From positions 1,469,538 through 1,533,537 of the forward strand of contig NZ_KQ033885.1 of the NCBI RefSeq assembly GCF_000967265.1: 64,000 nucleotides of DNA. The letters run 5' to 3'. A program made the translations under genes and the position numbers. The stretch is from Bifidobacterium mellis (GTDB lineage: Bacteria > Actinomycetota > Actinomycetes > Actinomycetales > Bifidobacteriaceae). The notes beneath the pieces are model-generated. The model did no database searches. It had not been told where the DNA came from and saw only the letters and a program-made list of their open reading frames with translations. Below, one piece after another: positions 28,295 to 37,027 of the stretch (within the stretch, counting starts at the first letter, position 1; every line of letters starts with the position of its first letter).

Positions 28295-28303
28295 AGTATA
28301 GCA
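28295..28303 (-). promoter_or_regulatory. Extended -10 element upstream of infA (proximal)
   Basis: The minus strand reads TGCTATACT, an extended -10 hexamer. A -35 at ideal spacing is not evident, but extended -10 promoters can do without. It lies about 60 bp before the infA start and is the likely promoter for the infA-rplQ group. Confidence 0.5.
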
Positions 28304-28347
28304 TTAATGGGCCCAAAATTGGGCAATAGCGTGTTGACACGACTAAA

Positions 28348-28400
28348 GGACCGTCTGAACGGCTGTCGCCCAATCAGTATAGCAGTCGTGCAGGCGGTCC
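28348..28400. terminator. Long hairpin between hsp20 and infA
   Basis: On the plus strand GGACCGTCTG-a-ACGGCTG pairs with CAGTCGT-g-CAGGCGGTCC, a 17-bp stem interrupted by one mismatch, with a 17-base loop. On the minus strand most pairs are kept and CCTTTAG follows, so it may end the hsp20 transcript 19 bases after its stop codon. The loop contains the distal TGCTATACT element. Confidence 0.5.
28376..28384 (-). promoter_or_regulatory. Extended -10 element upstream of infA (distal)
   Basis: A second TGCTATACT on the minus strand, 81 bp upstream of the proximal one, lies inside the loop of the hsp20-infA hairpin. No good -35 is seen. It may be a second infA promoter. Confidence 0.35.
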
Positions 28401-28418
28401 GATAGGGACCTGAATCCC

Positions 28419-28880
28419 TCAGTCCTCGATGGCGATGTTCTGCGTGTTGTCAGCCGGCTCGATGCTGGTCTTGGGCAGGGTCACCTCCAGGGTGCCGTTG
28501 GCATAGTGGGCATGAATGTCCTCCTGGCGGACCTTGTCGCCTACATAGAAGCTGCGGGAGCAGGACCCGGTGTAGCGCTCACGCCGGATCCACCGGCCCT
28601 GGTCATCCTTGTCGCCCTGGTCACTGTTCTTCTGGGCGGAGACAATCAGGTAGCCATCCTCCAGACGCAGACCGATGTCCTTCTTGTCGAAGCCGGGCAT
28701 GTCGATGGAGAGCTGGTACTGTCCATCCTTCTCACGTACATCCGTGTTCATCAGGGGGCTGTTCAGCGCGTTCTTGGCGCCCTGACCCTGCCGACGCCCG
28801 TCACGCCAGTTGTTGAAGAAGGGATCATCGAAGAAGTCGCCGAAGATCGAATTGTTCATCAATGCGGGAAACATAGCCAT
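28419..28880 (-). CDS. hsp20: Small heat shock protein, Hsp20/alpha-crystallin family
   Basis: This ATP-independent chaperone holds unfolding proteins in solution during heat or osmotic stress. The 153 residues have a Phe/Asn/Asp-rich N-terminal arm (FGDFFDDPFFNNW), an alpha-crystallin domain from about residue 45 with the IDMPGFDKKDIGLRLEDGYL strands, and the conserved NGTLEVTLPK close to the C-terminus. The ATG has AGGAGATG just upstream. A HAIR-type inverted repeat about 150 bp upstream suggests repression by HspR, the usual actinobacterial heat-shock repressor. It lies at one edge of the block that splits the ribosomal cluster. Confidence 0.96.
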   Translation of the reverse strand: MAMFPALMNNSIFGDFFDDPFFNNWRDGRRQGQGAKNALNSPLMNTDVREKDGQYQLSIDMPGFDKKDIGLRLEDGYLIVSAQKNSDQGDKDDQGRWIRRERYTGSCSRSFYVGDKVRQEDIHAHYANGTLEVTLPKTSIEPADNTQNIAIED

Positions 28881-29030
28881 AATCGCATCTCCTGATTCTG
28901 TAAGTCAATAGTTTTCGCAGACCGGAACCCCAGGCGGACATTCTGACCTGTCCTCCCGGGCTCCCTGCCCTTCACTTTGTCCAAACCGCGGGCTGCGGGT
29001 TCCATGCCCGATGTTCACCCAAGGAATAAA

Positions 29031-29055
29031 AAGTTGAGTCATAGAGACTCAACTT
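29031..29055. promoter_or_regulatory. HAIR-type operator (probable HspR site) upstream of hsp20
   Basis: The inverted repeat GTTGAGT-N7-ACTCAAC (with arms extendable to 9 bp, AAGTTGAGT and ACTCAACTT) matches the HspR recognition consensus CTTGAGT-N7-ACTCAAG in spacing and at all but the outermost base of each arm. It lies in the 385-bp divergent region between hsp20 and gdhA, about 150 bp before the hsp20 start. Repression of hsp20 by HspR is inferred. Confidence 0.8.
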
Positions 29056-29151
29056 TCGCTAGCAGCCTTGATTGCGCATCCTTGGTCTCTCATTCTTCGG
29101 GCCTTGAACGACCACATGTCAGACATTACGGGCCAAAATTCTTGTGACGTA

Positions 29152-29180
29152 ACTTTGAGGCATTTACCATGGGATAAGAT
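29152..29180 (+). promoter_or_regulatory. Candidate gdhA promoter
   Basis: ACTTTG (29152-29157) and TAAGAT (29175-29180) are separated by 17 bases and lie about 85 bp before the gdhA start. The -35 matches poorly, so this is only a candidate. Confidence 0.35.
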
Positions 29181-29265
29181 TCCGCCAGCCCCCGTAGGCT
29201 CTTGAGGGCGGACCCAATCGTGTGTGGACCGGACGGACCGGCCATTCCTAGTCAAAGGAGCTCAG

Positions 29266-30612
29266 ATGCTCACCAACGAATACATCAAGCGCGTCTACCA
29301 GCAGGTCGAGAAGCGCGACGGCGACCAGCCGGAATTCCTGCAGGCTGTGCGTGAAGTTTTCTCCAGCCTGGAGCCCGTGGTGGAGCGGCATCCCGAGTAT
29401 GAGGCCAACGGCGTGCTGGAGCGCCTGGTCGAGCCCGAGCGTGCGGTCAAGTTCCGCGTGGCCTGGACCGATGACCAGGGCCATGTCCAGGTCAACCGCG
29501 GCTACCGGATCCAATTCAATTCGGCCATCGGCCCATACAAGGGCGGCCTGCGCTTCCACCCGACCGTGACCGAGTCGGTCATCAAGTTCCTGGGCTTCGA
29601 ACAGATTCTGAAGAATTCGCTGACCGGGCTGCCCATGGGCGGCGCCAAGGGCGGGTCCGACTTCGACCCCAAGGGCCGTTCGGATGCCGAGGTCATGCGT
29701 TTCTGCCAGGCCTTCATGACCGAGCTGCAGCGCCACATCGGGCAATTCACCGATGTGCCGGCCGGCGACATCAACGTGGGATCGCGCGAGATCGGCTACC
29801 TGTTCGGCCAGTACAAGAGAATACGCGACGAGTACTCGGGCGTGCTGACCGGCAAGGACCTGACCTTCGGCGGCTCCCTGGCCAGGACCGAGGCCACGGG
29901 ATACGGCCTGTGCTACTACACCCAGGAAGCCCTGCAGACGCTGCGCAAGGATTCCTTCCAGGGCAAGACCGTCGTCATCTCCGGTTCGGGCAACGTGGCC
30001 ATCTTCGCCACCGAAAAGGCCCAGCAGTTGGGCGCCAAGGTGGTGACGGCATCCGACTCCAACGGATACGTCTACGATCCCAACGGGATTGATCTCGACG
30101 TCGTCAAGGACATCAAGCTGGGTCACCGCGGCCGAATTCGCGAGTATGCGGACCGCGTGGACTCCGCTGAGTACCACGAGGGCTGCAAGGGCGTTTGGAC
30201 TGTGCCCTGCGACATCGCCCTGCCCTGCGCCACACAGAACGAAATCGACGGGGAATCCGCAAAGACCCTGATGGCCAACGGATGCACCGTGGTCTGCGAG
30301 GGCGCCAACATGCCCTCCACCCCCGAGGCCATCCAGGTCTATCAGGACAACAAGGTGCTCTACGGGCCCGCCAAGGCCGCCAATGCCGGCGGCGTGGCAG
30401 TCTCCGGTCTGGAGATGAGCCAGAACTCGCTGCGACTGCAGTGGACCTTCGATGAGGTGGACCAGCGGCTCAAGGACATTATGACTGGAATCTTCCAGAA
30501 GTCCTACCAGGCCTCCAAGGAATACGGGCATGAGGGCGACCTGATGCTGGGCGCCAACGTGGCCGGCTTCACCAAGGTGGCCGATGCCATGGTCGCCCAG
30601 GGCATCCTCTGA
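29266..30612 (+). CDS. gdhA: NADP-specific glutamate dehydrogenase
   Basis: This enzyme aminates 2-oxoglutarate to glutamate with ammonia and NADPH and is a main route of nitrogen assimilation. The 448-residue protein is of the hexameric bacterial type: substrate-binding KGGLRFHPTV (about residue 87), the catalytic Lys in PMGGAKGGSDFDPKG, and a Rossmann fold with the VISGSGNVA loop near 238. I chose the ATG at 29266 because AAAGGAG lies 5-6 bases upstream. It is the only plus-strand gene in the block between adk and infA and ends at a hairpin shared with the convergent glycosidase. Confidence 0.97.
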   Translation: MLTNEYIKRVYQQVEKRDGDQPEFLQAVREVFSSLEPVVERHPEYEANGVLERLVEPERAVKFRVAWTDDQGHVQVNRGYRIQFNSAIGPYKGGLRFHPTVTESVIKFLGFEQILKNSLTGLPMGGAKGGSDFDPKGRSDAEVMRFCQAFMTELQRHIGQFTDVPAGDINVGSREIGYLFGQYKRIRDEYSGVLTGKDLTFGGSLARTEATGYGLCYYTQEALQTLRKDSFQGKTVVISGSGNVAIFATEKAQQLGAKVVTASDSNGYVYDPNGIDLDVVKDIKLGHRGRIREYADRVDSAEYHEGCKGVWTVPCDIALPCATQNEIDGESAKTLMANGCTVVCEGANMPSTPEAIQVYQDNKVLYGPAKAANAGGVAVSGLEMSQNSLRLQWTFDEVDQRLKDIMTGIFQKSYQASKEYGHEGDLMLGANVAGFTKVADAMVAQGIL

Positions 30613-30640
30613 GCCAGGACTTAGCCCATCCGAACAAATA

Positions 30641-30675
30641 GGGGTTCGACCTGCAGAATTTGTAGATCGGACCCC
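30641..30675. terminator. Bidirectional terminator between gdhA and the GH2 gene
   Basis: GGGGTTCGA pairs with TCGGACCCC (one G-U pair) around a 17-base loop. AATA precedes and TTATT follows, giving U-rich tails in both directions. It lies between converging stop codons. Confidence 0.75.
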
Positions 30676-30702
30676 TTATTGCGCTTTAGCGGGCTGACGG
30701 AC

Positions 30703-33381
30703 TCATGCGACCAGCTGATCGATGACCTCGGGATCAATCAGCTGATGCGGGTCGAAGTCCTTGGAGCCCAGATACCGGTAGATGCTGGTCTGAAGAGCCC
30801 GCGCCTCGGGATATTCGGTCAGATTCTGCAGACCCATGGAGGAGAGCAGAAGCCGGCCCTTCCCGCAGCGGCATTCCAGTAGCTGCGTCATGGGTCGCAG
30901 GTAGGCGTAGCTGTCCATCTCGGTGATGATGGACTGGTAGCGCTCGGGCAGGATGATGGCCCGCTGGGTGGCCATGGGCCACCACTGCCAGTCAGTGTGC
31001 GAGTCGGTCGGGAAATCTGCGAAAACAGGGTGGTCGGCCTGAATGAACTGCCCCATGGTGCCGCTCTGGTCCTTGAATGTCCCCACTGACCAGAAGTCCG
31101 TGGAGAAGTGGGCCTGAACGGATCTGGGCAGGGACTGGGCCGTGGAGTCGGGGCTCAGATAGACTGTGCCCCCCTGGTCCAGGACCCGACGCGCCTGCTG
31201 GTCGAATCTCCTGGCCTCGTACAGACCGTCTGGCCGTTCTGGCTGGCTGTCCTGGTAGACCCAGACCGGATAGGCGTTGGTCACACCGTCGATCTCAAGA
31301 CTCAGACGGCAACGTTGGTTGCCATGAATGCCGTCCAGAGGCAGTTCGAAGGTTCCCAGATCGGTCAACTTGCCCACCGGACAGGTGACCTGACGGAAGA
31401 CATGTTCCAGATCAACCCCCTGGCCCTGCAACCGCAGCCGCAGATCACCCTGCAGTGTACGTCGACCGTAGTTGGCCACCTTGACCGTCCCTGAGAGCTT
31501 CTCCCGGCTGGTGTAGGCATAGCGGTCCATGACTGCCAGCGGCAACTGGTCGGTGAAGAAGGACCGGAAGCGTTCAGGGCGGGCGAAGGGGAAGCGCTTG
31601 GGGTGTAGATGGGCATCCATCATGCCCACCAAAGCCGTGCCTTGTCCGGGGAAGTCCTGAAGACCCAGCAGCGATAGCCCGGACATGGAGGGAGTTCGCA
31701 GGACGGACTCCACCTCCTCCCGGTAGCAGATCCGCGACAGTTCGCCTGTAGCGGCCACCCAGTCCTGCCAGGTGCGCTGGTCCAGGCCAGACTCACGGAC
31801 CCTGTCACGAATCATTGTGTAATTGTCGGGACGGGTGACCCCGGTGAACTCCTCGATCTCCCGGAAGTCCGGCAGCACCTCATACTGGCCGACCTCGAAT
31901 CCATAGACCGGAACTGTGCACTCTTTGCGGACTGCCTGCATGGAGTCCTCGAAATTGTGTGCAGTGCCCGGATGCACCGCATTGGTGGACCCACGCATGT
32001 TGGCAAAGCAGCAACGCAGGTCGTGGCCCTTGTAGGACTCGGAGGTGTAGACCTCGTTGCAGTCATCGCTGCCCAGCTGACCATAGTGCGGGTTGGAGGA
32101 GTTGGCATAGAGCCGGGTATCGTCAACGCTACGGGCATCCTCGATGAGCTGAGCCATGCGCTGGTGACCGGTCGCATCCGCAGACAGCTCGTTGCCCAGG
32201 GTGAGCATGACAAAGGAGGGGTGGTTGGCCAGGAAGAGCAGTGTCTGCTCCAGTTCGGTGCGATAGTAGCGGTAGCTGACATCCTCCTGGAAGGCATGTT
32301 GGTGGTCCCAGTGGGAGAGCTCGGGCTGCATCATCATCCCCATCCGATCCGCCGCGATGAAGGCCGCCTCGGGCGGGCAGTGCGAATGGAAGCGGACCAC
32401 ATTCACTCCGTATGACCGGTAGGCCTCCAGAATACGAATCCAGGAGCCCACGTCCATGGGCGGGAAGCCGGTCTGCGGAAACTCAGCGCAATTGGCCTCG
32501 CCACGCAGGAAGAAGGCCCTGCCGTTCAGCGCCAGTCTCCCCCGCTCATCGGCGGCGAAGTCACGGATGCCGAAGTCGGTGCTGACCCGCGAGAGCACCA
32601 TGGAACTGTCCGGTGTCAGGAGCTCGATTGTCATGCCATGCAGACAGCCCTGGTATTCGTCCCAGCGATCCGCTCGGGCACCAAGCGGCAGATCGGACCA
32701 GGTCAGTGTTCGCCGCCCAGGTTCCAGGTCTGCAGTGACCTCCAGAGGCTGGGCCAGTGCATCGGAAGAGAGCCTCAGGCGACCATGGAATCCTTGGCGC
32801 GAATCCACATCAGCCTCTACGCTCAGCACATCGCCATGGGGGTAGACACGAACCCCATCCAGGAAGGTGTCCTCCTCCACACGCAGGCCAATCTCTCCCA
32901 GAAGCCCGTTCCAGTTGGTCTGGGTGTGGTCAGTGGCGGTCGAGGAATCCAGAATGGCGTCGTGGGGCATGCCCTGATATGCGTTGTCGGAATCCACCTG
33001 CAGCAGGTCATCGCCCGTCAGCAGCCCGGTCAGCTCGAAGACATGCGGCGTGATCAAGGTCTGCGGACGGTAGGGCTCAACCAGACGTTCGCCCACCCTG
33101 ACCTCCAGGCGGCGAGCACGCTCCACTTCGAAGAAGATCCTCCGCCCCGGCTGCGGGGTCCATCGAATCTGCCGGGACAGCCTGACAGTCCCCTCGAAGG
33201 TGTGCCGCCTGGTCAGCCGAGAGCCGATGGGGCCGGGCTTGCCACTGCCATAGTCAGCAGACAGCTCCTGATCATCATGTCCGAGTCCGTTGGTGTCCAG
33301 TGTGCCTGGCATCAGGACGGTTCCCTGCAGTTCAGACGGGGACTCAACCCGCCAGGCTCCGGTCAATGCCACCTTGGTCAT
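30703..33381 (-). CDS. Glycoside hydrolase family 2 enzyme
   Basis: This retaining glycosidase of the beta-galactosidase/beta-glucuronidase superfamily probably acts in the cytoplasm, since no signal peptide is present. The order is a sugar-binding jelly roll (about residues 5-170), an immunoglobulin-like domain (175-270), and a TIM barrel with the acid/base Glu in LTLGNELS (N397-E398) and the likely nucleophile E496 in FEVGQY, a variant of the HEIGQ motif seen in a GH2 branch. About 300 further residues form C-terminal sandwich domains. Length 892. Its ATG overlaps the stop of the DUF5107 gene as ATGA, with GGGAGGAAGG upstream, so the two are translated together. The substrate is unknown. 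Confidence 0.9.
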   Translation of the reverse strand: MTKVALTGAWRVESPSELQGTVLMPGTLDTNGLGHDDQELSADYGSGKPGPIGSRLTRRHTFEGTVRLSRQIRWTPQPGRRIFFEVERARRLEVRVGERLVEPYRPQTLITPHVFELTGLLTGDDLLQVDSDNAYQGMPHDAILDSSTATDHTQTNWNGLLGEIGLRVEEDTFLDGVRVYPHGDVLSVEADVDSRQGFHGRLRLSSDALAQPLEVTADLEPGRRTLTWSDLPLGARADRWDEYQGCLHGMTIELLTPDSSMVLSRVSTDFGIRDFAADERGRLALNGRAFFLRGEANCAEFPQTGFPPMDVGSWIRILEAYRSYGVNVVRFHSHCPPEAAFIAADRMGMMMQPELSHWDHQHAFQEDVSYRYYRTELEQTLLFLANHPSFVMLTLGNELSADATGHQRMAQLIEDARSVDDTRLYANSSNPHYGQLGSDDCNEVYTSESYKGHDLRCCFANMRGSTNAVHPGTAHNFEDSMQAVRKECTVPVYGFEVGQYEVLPDFREIEEFTGVTRPDNYTMIRDRVRESGLDQRTWQDWVAATGELSRICYREEVESVLRTPSMSGLSLLGLQDFPGQGTALVGMMDAHLHPKRFPFARPERFRSFFTDQLPLAVMDRYAYTSREKLSGTVKVANYGRRTLQGDLRLRLQGQGVDLEHVFRQVTCPVGKLTDLGTFELPLDGIHGNQRCRLSLEIDGVTNAYPVWVYQDSQPERPDGLYEARRFDQQARRVLDQGGTVYLSPDSTAQSLPRSVQAHFSTDFWSVGTFKDQSGTMGQFIQADHPVFADFPTDSHTDWQWWPMATQRAIILPERYQSIITEMDSYAYLRPMTQLLECRCGKGRLLLSSMGLQNLTEYPEARALQTSIYRYLGSKDFDPHQLIDPEVIDQLVA

Positions 33382-36300
33382 GCCTTCCTCCCGGTAAGAA
33401 TCGCCCTGTGGTCCAATTCATCAGTGAACAACCCGGCCTGAATATGGCCGGCATCCAGTTCCAGCACCTGCTTCAGGCACTCCCGAGCCTGATCGATCTG
33501 CCCTGTACCGATGCGTGCCAGGCCCATCAGGTAGAGGCAGTGGACCCGGTTCATGCGGGTATAGTCCGCATCGAAGGTCAGGAAATCGGGCAGGGAGACT
33601 GCGAAATAGTCCTTTTCCACATGGTCGTCCAAGTGCTGCTCGCCGAAGTCCAGCAGCCGGTAATAGCAGGCGTTGGCCGGACCCTGCTCGCCCAGGGCCT
33701 GGTGGGCCAGCCCCTGGAAGAGGACCATCTCGGCGGGCTGATCGTTGTAATAGAGCGACTCCCCCACATGCCCTGAGCCCAGGCAGGCCAGGCGGAACTC
33801 CTGATCCGCGGCTTCCTGGTCACCTGCTGATCGTCTGACCAGCCCCAGGTAGTAGTGCAGATCGTTGTCCTTCTGACCTTCCAGTTTGCCTTCGCCCAGG
33901 TTCTCCGGATAGGTCATGGCTCGCTCCAGCAGGTCCGCAGCACGATCCCAGTCCTGGACCGCCATGGCGTCCTTGGCCATCAGCGTCAGGGATATTCGGT
34001 ATTGGGCGGTGATCTTGCCCTCACCACCCTCCCATGGGTGGAAGTGCCGACCACTCATCAGCCGATAGGCCCGTTCGTAGCTGCCGGTCTGGTTGAGCAG
34101 ACTCAGGTATTCGATATAGAGATCGTCCCTGCGGGCCACAACCGCTGGATGCTTTTCAAATTCCGTCAGCCGACGGGCAAAGCTCCAGCCCATCAGCCTA
34201 TGGAGCTGATCCCGCTCCAAAAAGACCCGGGCGTCTTCGGGATCCAACCGGCAGGCGGTCTCGATTTCCTGATCCGCGACCTGCCAATCGTGTCTCTTGT
34301 TGCCGTAGGCGATGGCCAGGTTGCGGTGGACAGTGGCGAAGTCGGGGTCCAATTGCCGCGAGTGCTCCCAAAGCTTGATGGCCCGGTCCGTCAGCGACTT
34401 GTCGTAGTAGAGGCAGCCCAGATAATAGGCTGCCTTGGGACCATCGACCATGTCCATGGCCATTCGCAGTGGGGCGATATCATCGAGGGAATTGGGGAAG
34501 CAATAGTCCGAAGGTGCCGCCTCGGCCGCCTGGAAGGCCTGCAAGGCCTGATCCTTCCGACCCAGCAGGTGCAGATACCAGCCTTGATAATACCGGACCA
34601 TGGGTTGATGCTGATCGGCCTGGCCCAGCAGTTGCAGCGCCTCCTGATAGGCGCCGAATGCGGCATAGTCTCGTGCCGTCCGCAGCAGGTTGAGGTAATC
34701 CCCGCGCATCAGTCCGGACAGCTCGTCCGGATCACCGCCTGCCAGGACCCGCTCGTAGCCGGATATGAAGTCGAAACGATCCAGGGCCAGGTTCTCGCGG
34801 ACCGCTTGGTCCGCCTGATCCTGCCTGCCCAGCCGACGCAGCAGATAGGCCTTGAACCCGCGGGCCCTGATGTTGTCGGTGTTGCGGGTCAGGGCACGCT
34901 GGACGAAATCCAAAGCCTGCTCCAGCTGGCCGCGACATGCCGCGATACAGGCCAGGCAGAAGAAGGCCCGTTCCTTTTGGGCATCATCCCAGGTGGCCTT
35001 GTAGAAGGCGTCGTAGGCCTCGTCCATTCGTCCCTGATAGCCCAAGGCGAGACCCAGATTGTAATGAGCCTCGGAATCATAGGGTTGGCTGTTGCGCCAG
35101 GTCAGCCGCTTGATGGCCGTGCGGAAGTGCTGCTCGGCTCCGGCGAAGTCGCCGCGTCGAAGCAGGAGTCGGCCGTAGGCGTTGTTGATGCGCGCATCGC
35201 CCGGGTCACGCTTGAGCCCCTCCAGGTAGTAGGGATCAGGCCGGTAGGTGGCGTGGCGGTACTGTTCCAGGTGCAGACCGGTCAGCAGCAGTTCCTCGTT
35301 GGTGGCGATACGTTCCGGCCGATCGGCGGCCTGTGCCGGCTCGGGAATCTTGCCCCCGGCGGGCGGCTGGGGACGATAGCTGACCAGGAGCCGTCCTTGA
35401 GCGTCCTCCACCCGGGCTGTCAGTGCAGTGGCCGGACGGTCGCCTGTCCCGAATTCGGCCCTGACCTGATTGTCGGGGCCGAGGGTGCCCTGCCACTGGT
35501 AGAGGATGGATCCGTCATCTGCCGCGACCTGGACGCGTGCGTCCTTTTGAACCCGTGTGGCGTAGACGGTGACCCGCCCTTGTCCGGCCTTCAGCCCCTG
35601 GGCCTCGATCCCCTCATGCTCGCCGGCAGCCCCGAAGGTCTGCTCGGGGCCAACCTCCAGGTTGAGGGCCGCATCAACGCTGGCGTTCTTGACCAGACCC
35701 ACCTGCTTGTAGGGCATGAAGTACTGGGTGAAGGTCTTGCCTTCGTAGGGCTTGAGCCAGGTGAAGTCAGGCTGGTTGTCGGTGAAGACGCCGGTCATCA
35801 ACTCCACGTAGGGGCCATCGGCATCGGTCAGATTGCGATCCCAGGCATGGCCGAAGTCCCCGCATCCCCAGGTCCACTGCTTCTTGCCCGGGGAGATGTG
35901 ATGGTCAGCCACATGCAGAATGCCTGCCTGCCGGGAAAAATCGTAGCCGCCGACGAAGTCATAGTCCGAATGGGCGGCCATATAGGAGGTGGGCACCGGC
36001 ACGTTCTTATAACGGCTGATGTCCACTCCCTGGGAGTAGTCGTGCTTGTAGTAGGTTCCCGTGGCGATGGGATAGCGGGAGACGTCGCGCTTGCCGTGGT
36101 CCATGACCGCAGTGACATCGGGTGGCATGACGGTCCTGGTGTGCTCGTTGACCGCCACGGCCGGGTTGGCCCACCAGAGGAAGGACTGGGGCAGGGGCGT
36201 GCCGTTGTAGAGCCGGGCCGAGATTTCGATGACGCTGACTCCGGGATGCAGGGCGATGGTGGTGGTGACCTGGGTGCCGTAGATGCGGTCGGTATCATGG

Positions 36301-36743
36301 CAGACCACAGCCTTGCCACCGTCCGGCAGGTCCTTGAGCGTGCAGTCCACCGGAAGGAAGGTACTGGGCCGGTGGTGCTGCGGCCAGTTGAACTCGATGC
36401 CCCCGGAGATCCAAGGACCGGTCAGGCCTACCAGGGCAGGTTTGATGACCCGGTTGCGGTAGACGAAGTCGTAGTCGTTGGTCTTGTCCCGGGCATACTG
36501 GATGCGTCCGCCCAGCTCAGGCAGGACGGTCACCTCCAGGTATTCGTTCTCCAGAATGACCGCCTTGTAGTCCCGATCCTTGCACTCGTCCGAGATGGTC
36601 TCGATGACCGGGTAAGGATAGACCCGTCCCGAAGAGCCCTGGTAGACTCGATTTTCAATAAATTGCGGATTTTTGTCCGGTTTTCCGATCCCGTAGGTGG
36701 GAATCGTAAGCTCTGTGACCTTCACTGTGACGCCCATGGTCAT
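33378..36743 (-). CDS. DUF5107 domain protein with a TPR array
   Basis: This is a very large (1121 residues), probably cytoplasmic protein with no signal peptide. The first 360 or so residues resemble the DUF5107 domain, which has a galactose-mutarotase-like beta-sandwich look (LPELGGRIQYARD, GGIEFNWPQHH and ADHHISPGKKQWTWG segments). Residues about 500-1100 are helical tetratricopeptide repeats, recognisable by repeated patterns such as NNAYGRLLLRRGDFAGAEQ and YNLGLALGYQGRMDEAYDAF. It is the first gene of a two-gene operon with the GH2 enzyme. A role in binding or acting on the same carbohydrate is inferred from context; the biochemical activity is unknown to me. ATGs at 36743 and 36737 are both possible starts. 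Confidence 0.85.
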   Translation of the reverse strand: MTMGVTVKVTELTIPTYGIGKPDKNPQFIENRVYQGSSGRVYPYPVIETISDECKDRDYKAVILENEYLEVTVLPELGGRIQYARDKTNDYDFVYRNRVIKPALVGLTGPWISGGIEFNWPQHHRPSTFLPVDCTLKDLPDGGKAVVCHDTDRIYGTQVTTTIALHPGVSVIEISARLYNGTPLPQSFLWWANPAVAVNEHTRTVMPPDVTAVMDHGKRDVSRYPIATGTYYKHDYSQGVDISRYKNVPVPTSYMAAHSDYDFVGGYDFSRQAGILHVADHHISPGKKQWTWGCGDFGHAWDRNLTDADGPYVELMTGVFTDNQPDFTWLKPYEGKTFTQYFMPYKQVGLVKNASVDAALNLEVGPEQTFGAAGEHEGIEAQGLKAGQGRVTVYATRVQKDARVQVAADDGSILYQWQGTLGPDNQVRAEFGTGDRPATALTARVEDAQGRLLVSYRPQPPAGGKIPEPAQAADRPERIATNEELLLTGLHLEQYRHATYRPDPYYLEGLKRDPGDARINNAYGRLLLRRGDFAGAEQHFRTAIKRLTWRNSQPYDSEAHYNLGLALGYQGRMDEAYDAFYKATWDDAQKERAFFCLACIAACRGQLEQALDFVQRALTRNTDNIRARGFKAYLLRRLGRQDQADQAVRENLALDRFDFISGYERVLAGGDPDELSGLMRGDYLNLLRTARDYAAFGAYQEALQLLGQADQHQPMVRYYQGWYLHLLGRKDQALQAFQAAEAAPSDYCFPNSLDDIAPLRMAMDMVDGPKAAYYLGCLYYDKSLTDRAIKLWEHSRQLDPDFATVHRNLAIAYGNKRHDWQVADQEIETACRLDPEDARVFLERDQLHRLMGWSFARRLTEFEKHPAVVARRDDLYIEYLSLLNQTGSYERAYRLMSGRHFHPWEGGEGKITAQYRISLTLMAKDAMAVQDWDRAADLLERAMTYPENLGEGKLEGQKDNDLHYYLGLVRRSAGDQEAADQEFRLACLGSGHVGESLYYNDQPAEMVLFQGLAHQALGEQGPANACYYRLLDFGEQHLDDHVEKDYFAVSLPDFLTFDADYTRMNRVHCLYLMGLARIGTGQIDQARECLKQVLELDAGHIQAGLFTDELDHRAILTGRKA

Positions 36744-36924
36744 CAGCCCCTTGTCTGCTCAACAAAACTGTATATATTTGCTCTCAGTCTATAGTCGGAA
36801 TCGGCCCTCAGAACTGCATAAATTGTTTGAAAATATTAAAAAATTGCTACCATATCGGCTTAATTGATAAGCACTTGCTGCGCTCGGGACAACTGCTGGA
36901 AATGGAAGGATGCACACACATGAA
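36744..36924 (-). promoter_or_regulatory. AT-rich upstream region of the DUF5107-GH2 operon
   Basis: This space is strikingly AT-rich compared with the genes around it, with runs such as ATATATTT and TTTTTTAATATTTTC. TATAGA (minus strand, about 60 bp before the start) could be a -10, but no matching -35 at standard spacing is clear. No perfect operator palindrome was found and no regulator gene lies near. It presumably contains the operon promoter. Confidence 0.45.
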
Positions 36925-36955
36925 AGGGGGTCGGCCCATCAAGGACCAACCCCCT
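36925..36955 (-). terminator. Terminator after the ABC exporter operon
   Basis: On the minus strand AGGGGGTTGG pairs with CCGACCCCCT (one G-U pair) around an 11-base loop, followed by TTCATG. It lies about 70 bp after the exporter stop codon. The T-run is short. Confidence 0.65.
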
Positions 36956-37027
36956 AGGCCGACGCTCACTTAATGCCGGATCAAGCCTTTCGGCATCCTC
37001 CTCCGGCTTCGGCGATCCCGGAGAGCC

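Noticed and set aside
29248-30531. A 427-codon minus-strand frame opposite gdhA
   Set aside because: The gdhA motifs are complete on the plus strand; this frame has only shadow composition.
33855-36794. A 979-codon plus-strand frame opposite the DUF5107 gene
   Set aside because: It is a shadow of the high-GC codon pattern of the real gene, has no ribosome-binding site and no family features. The DUF5107 and TPR motifs are all on the other strand.
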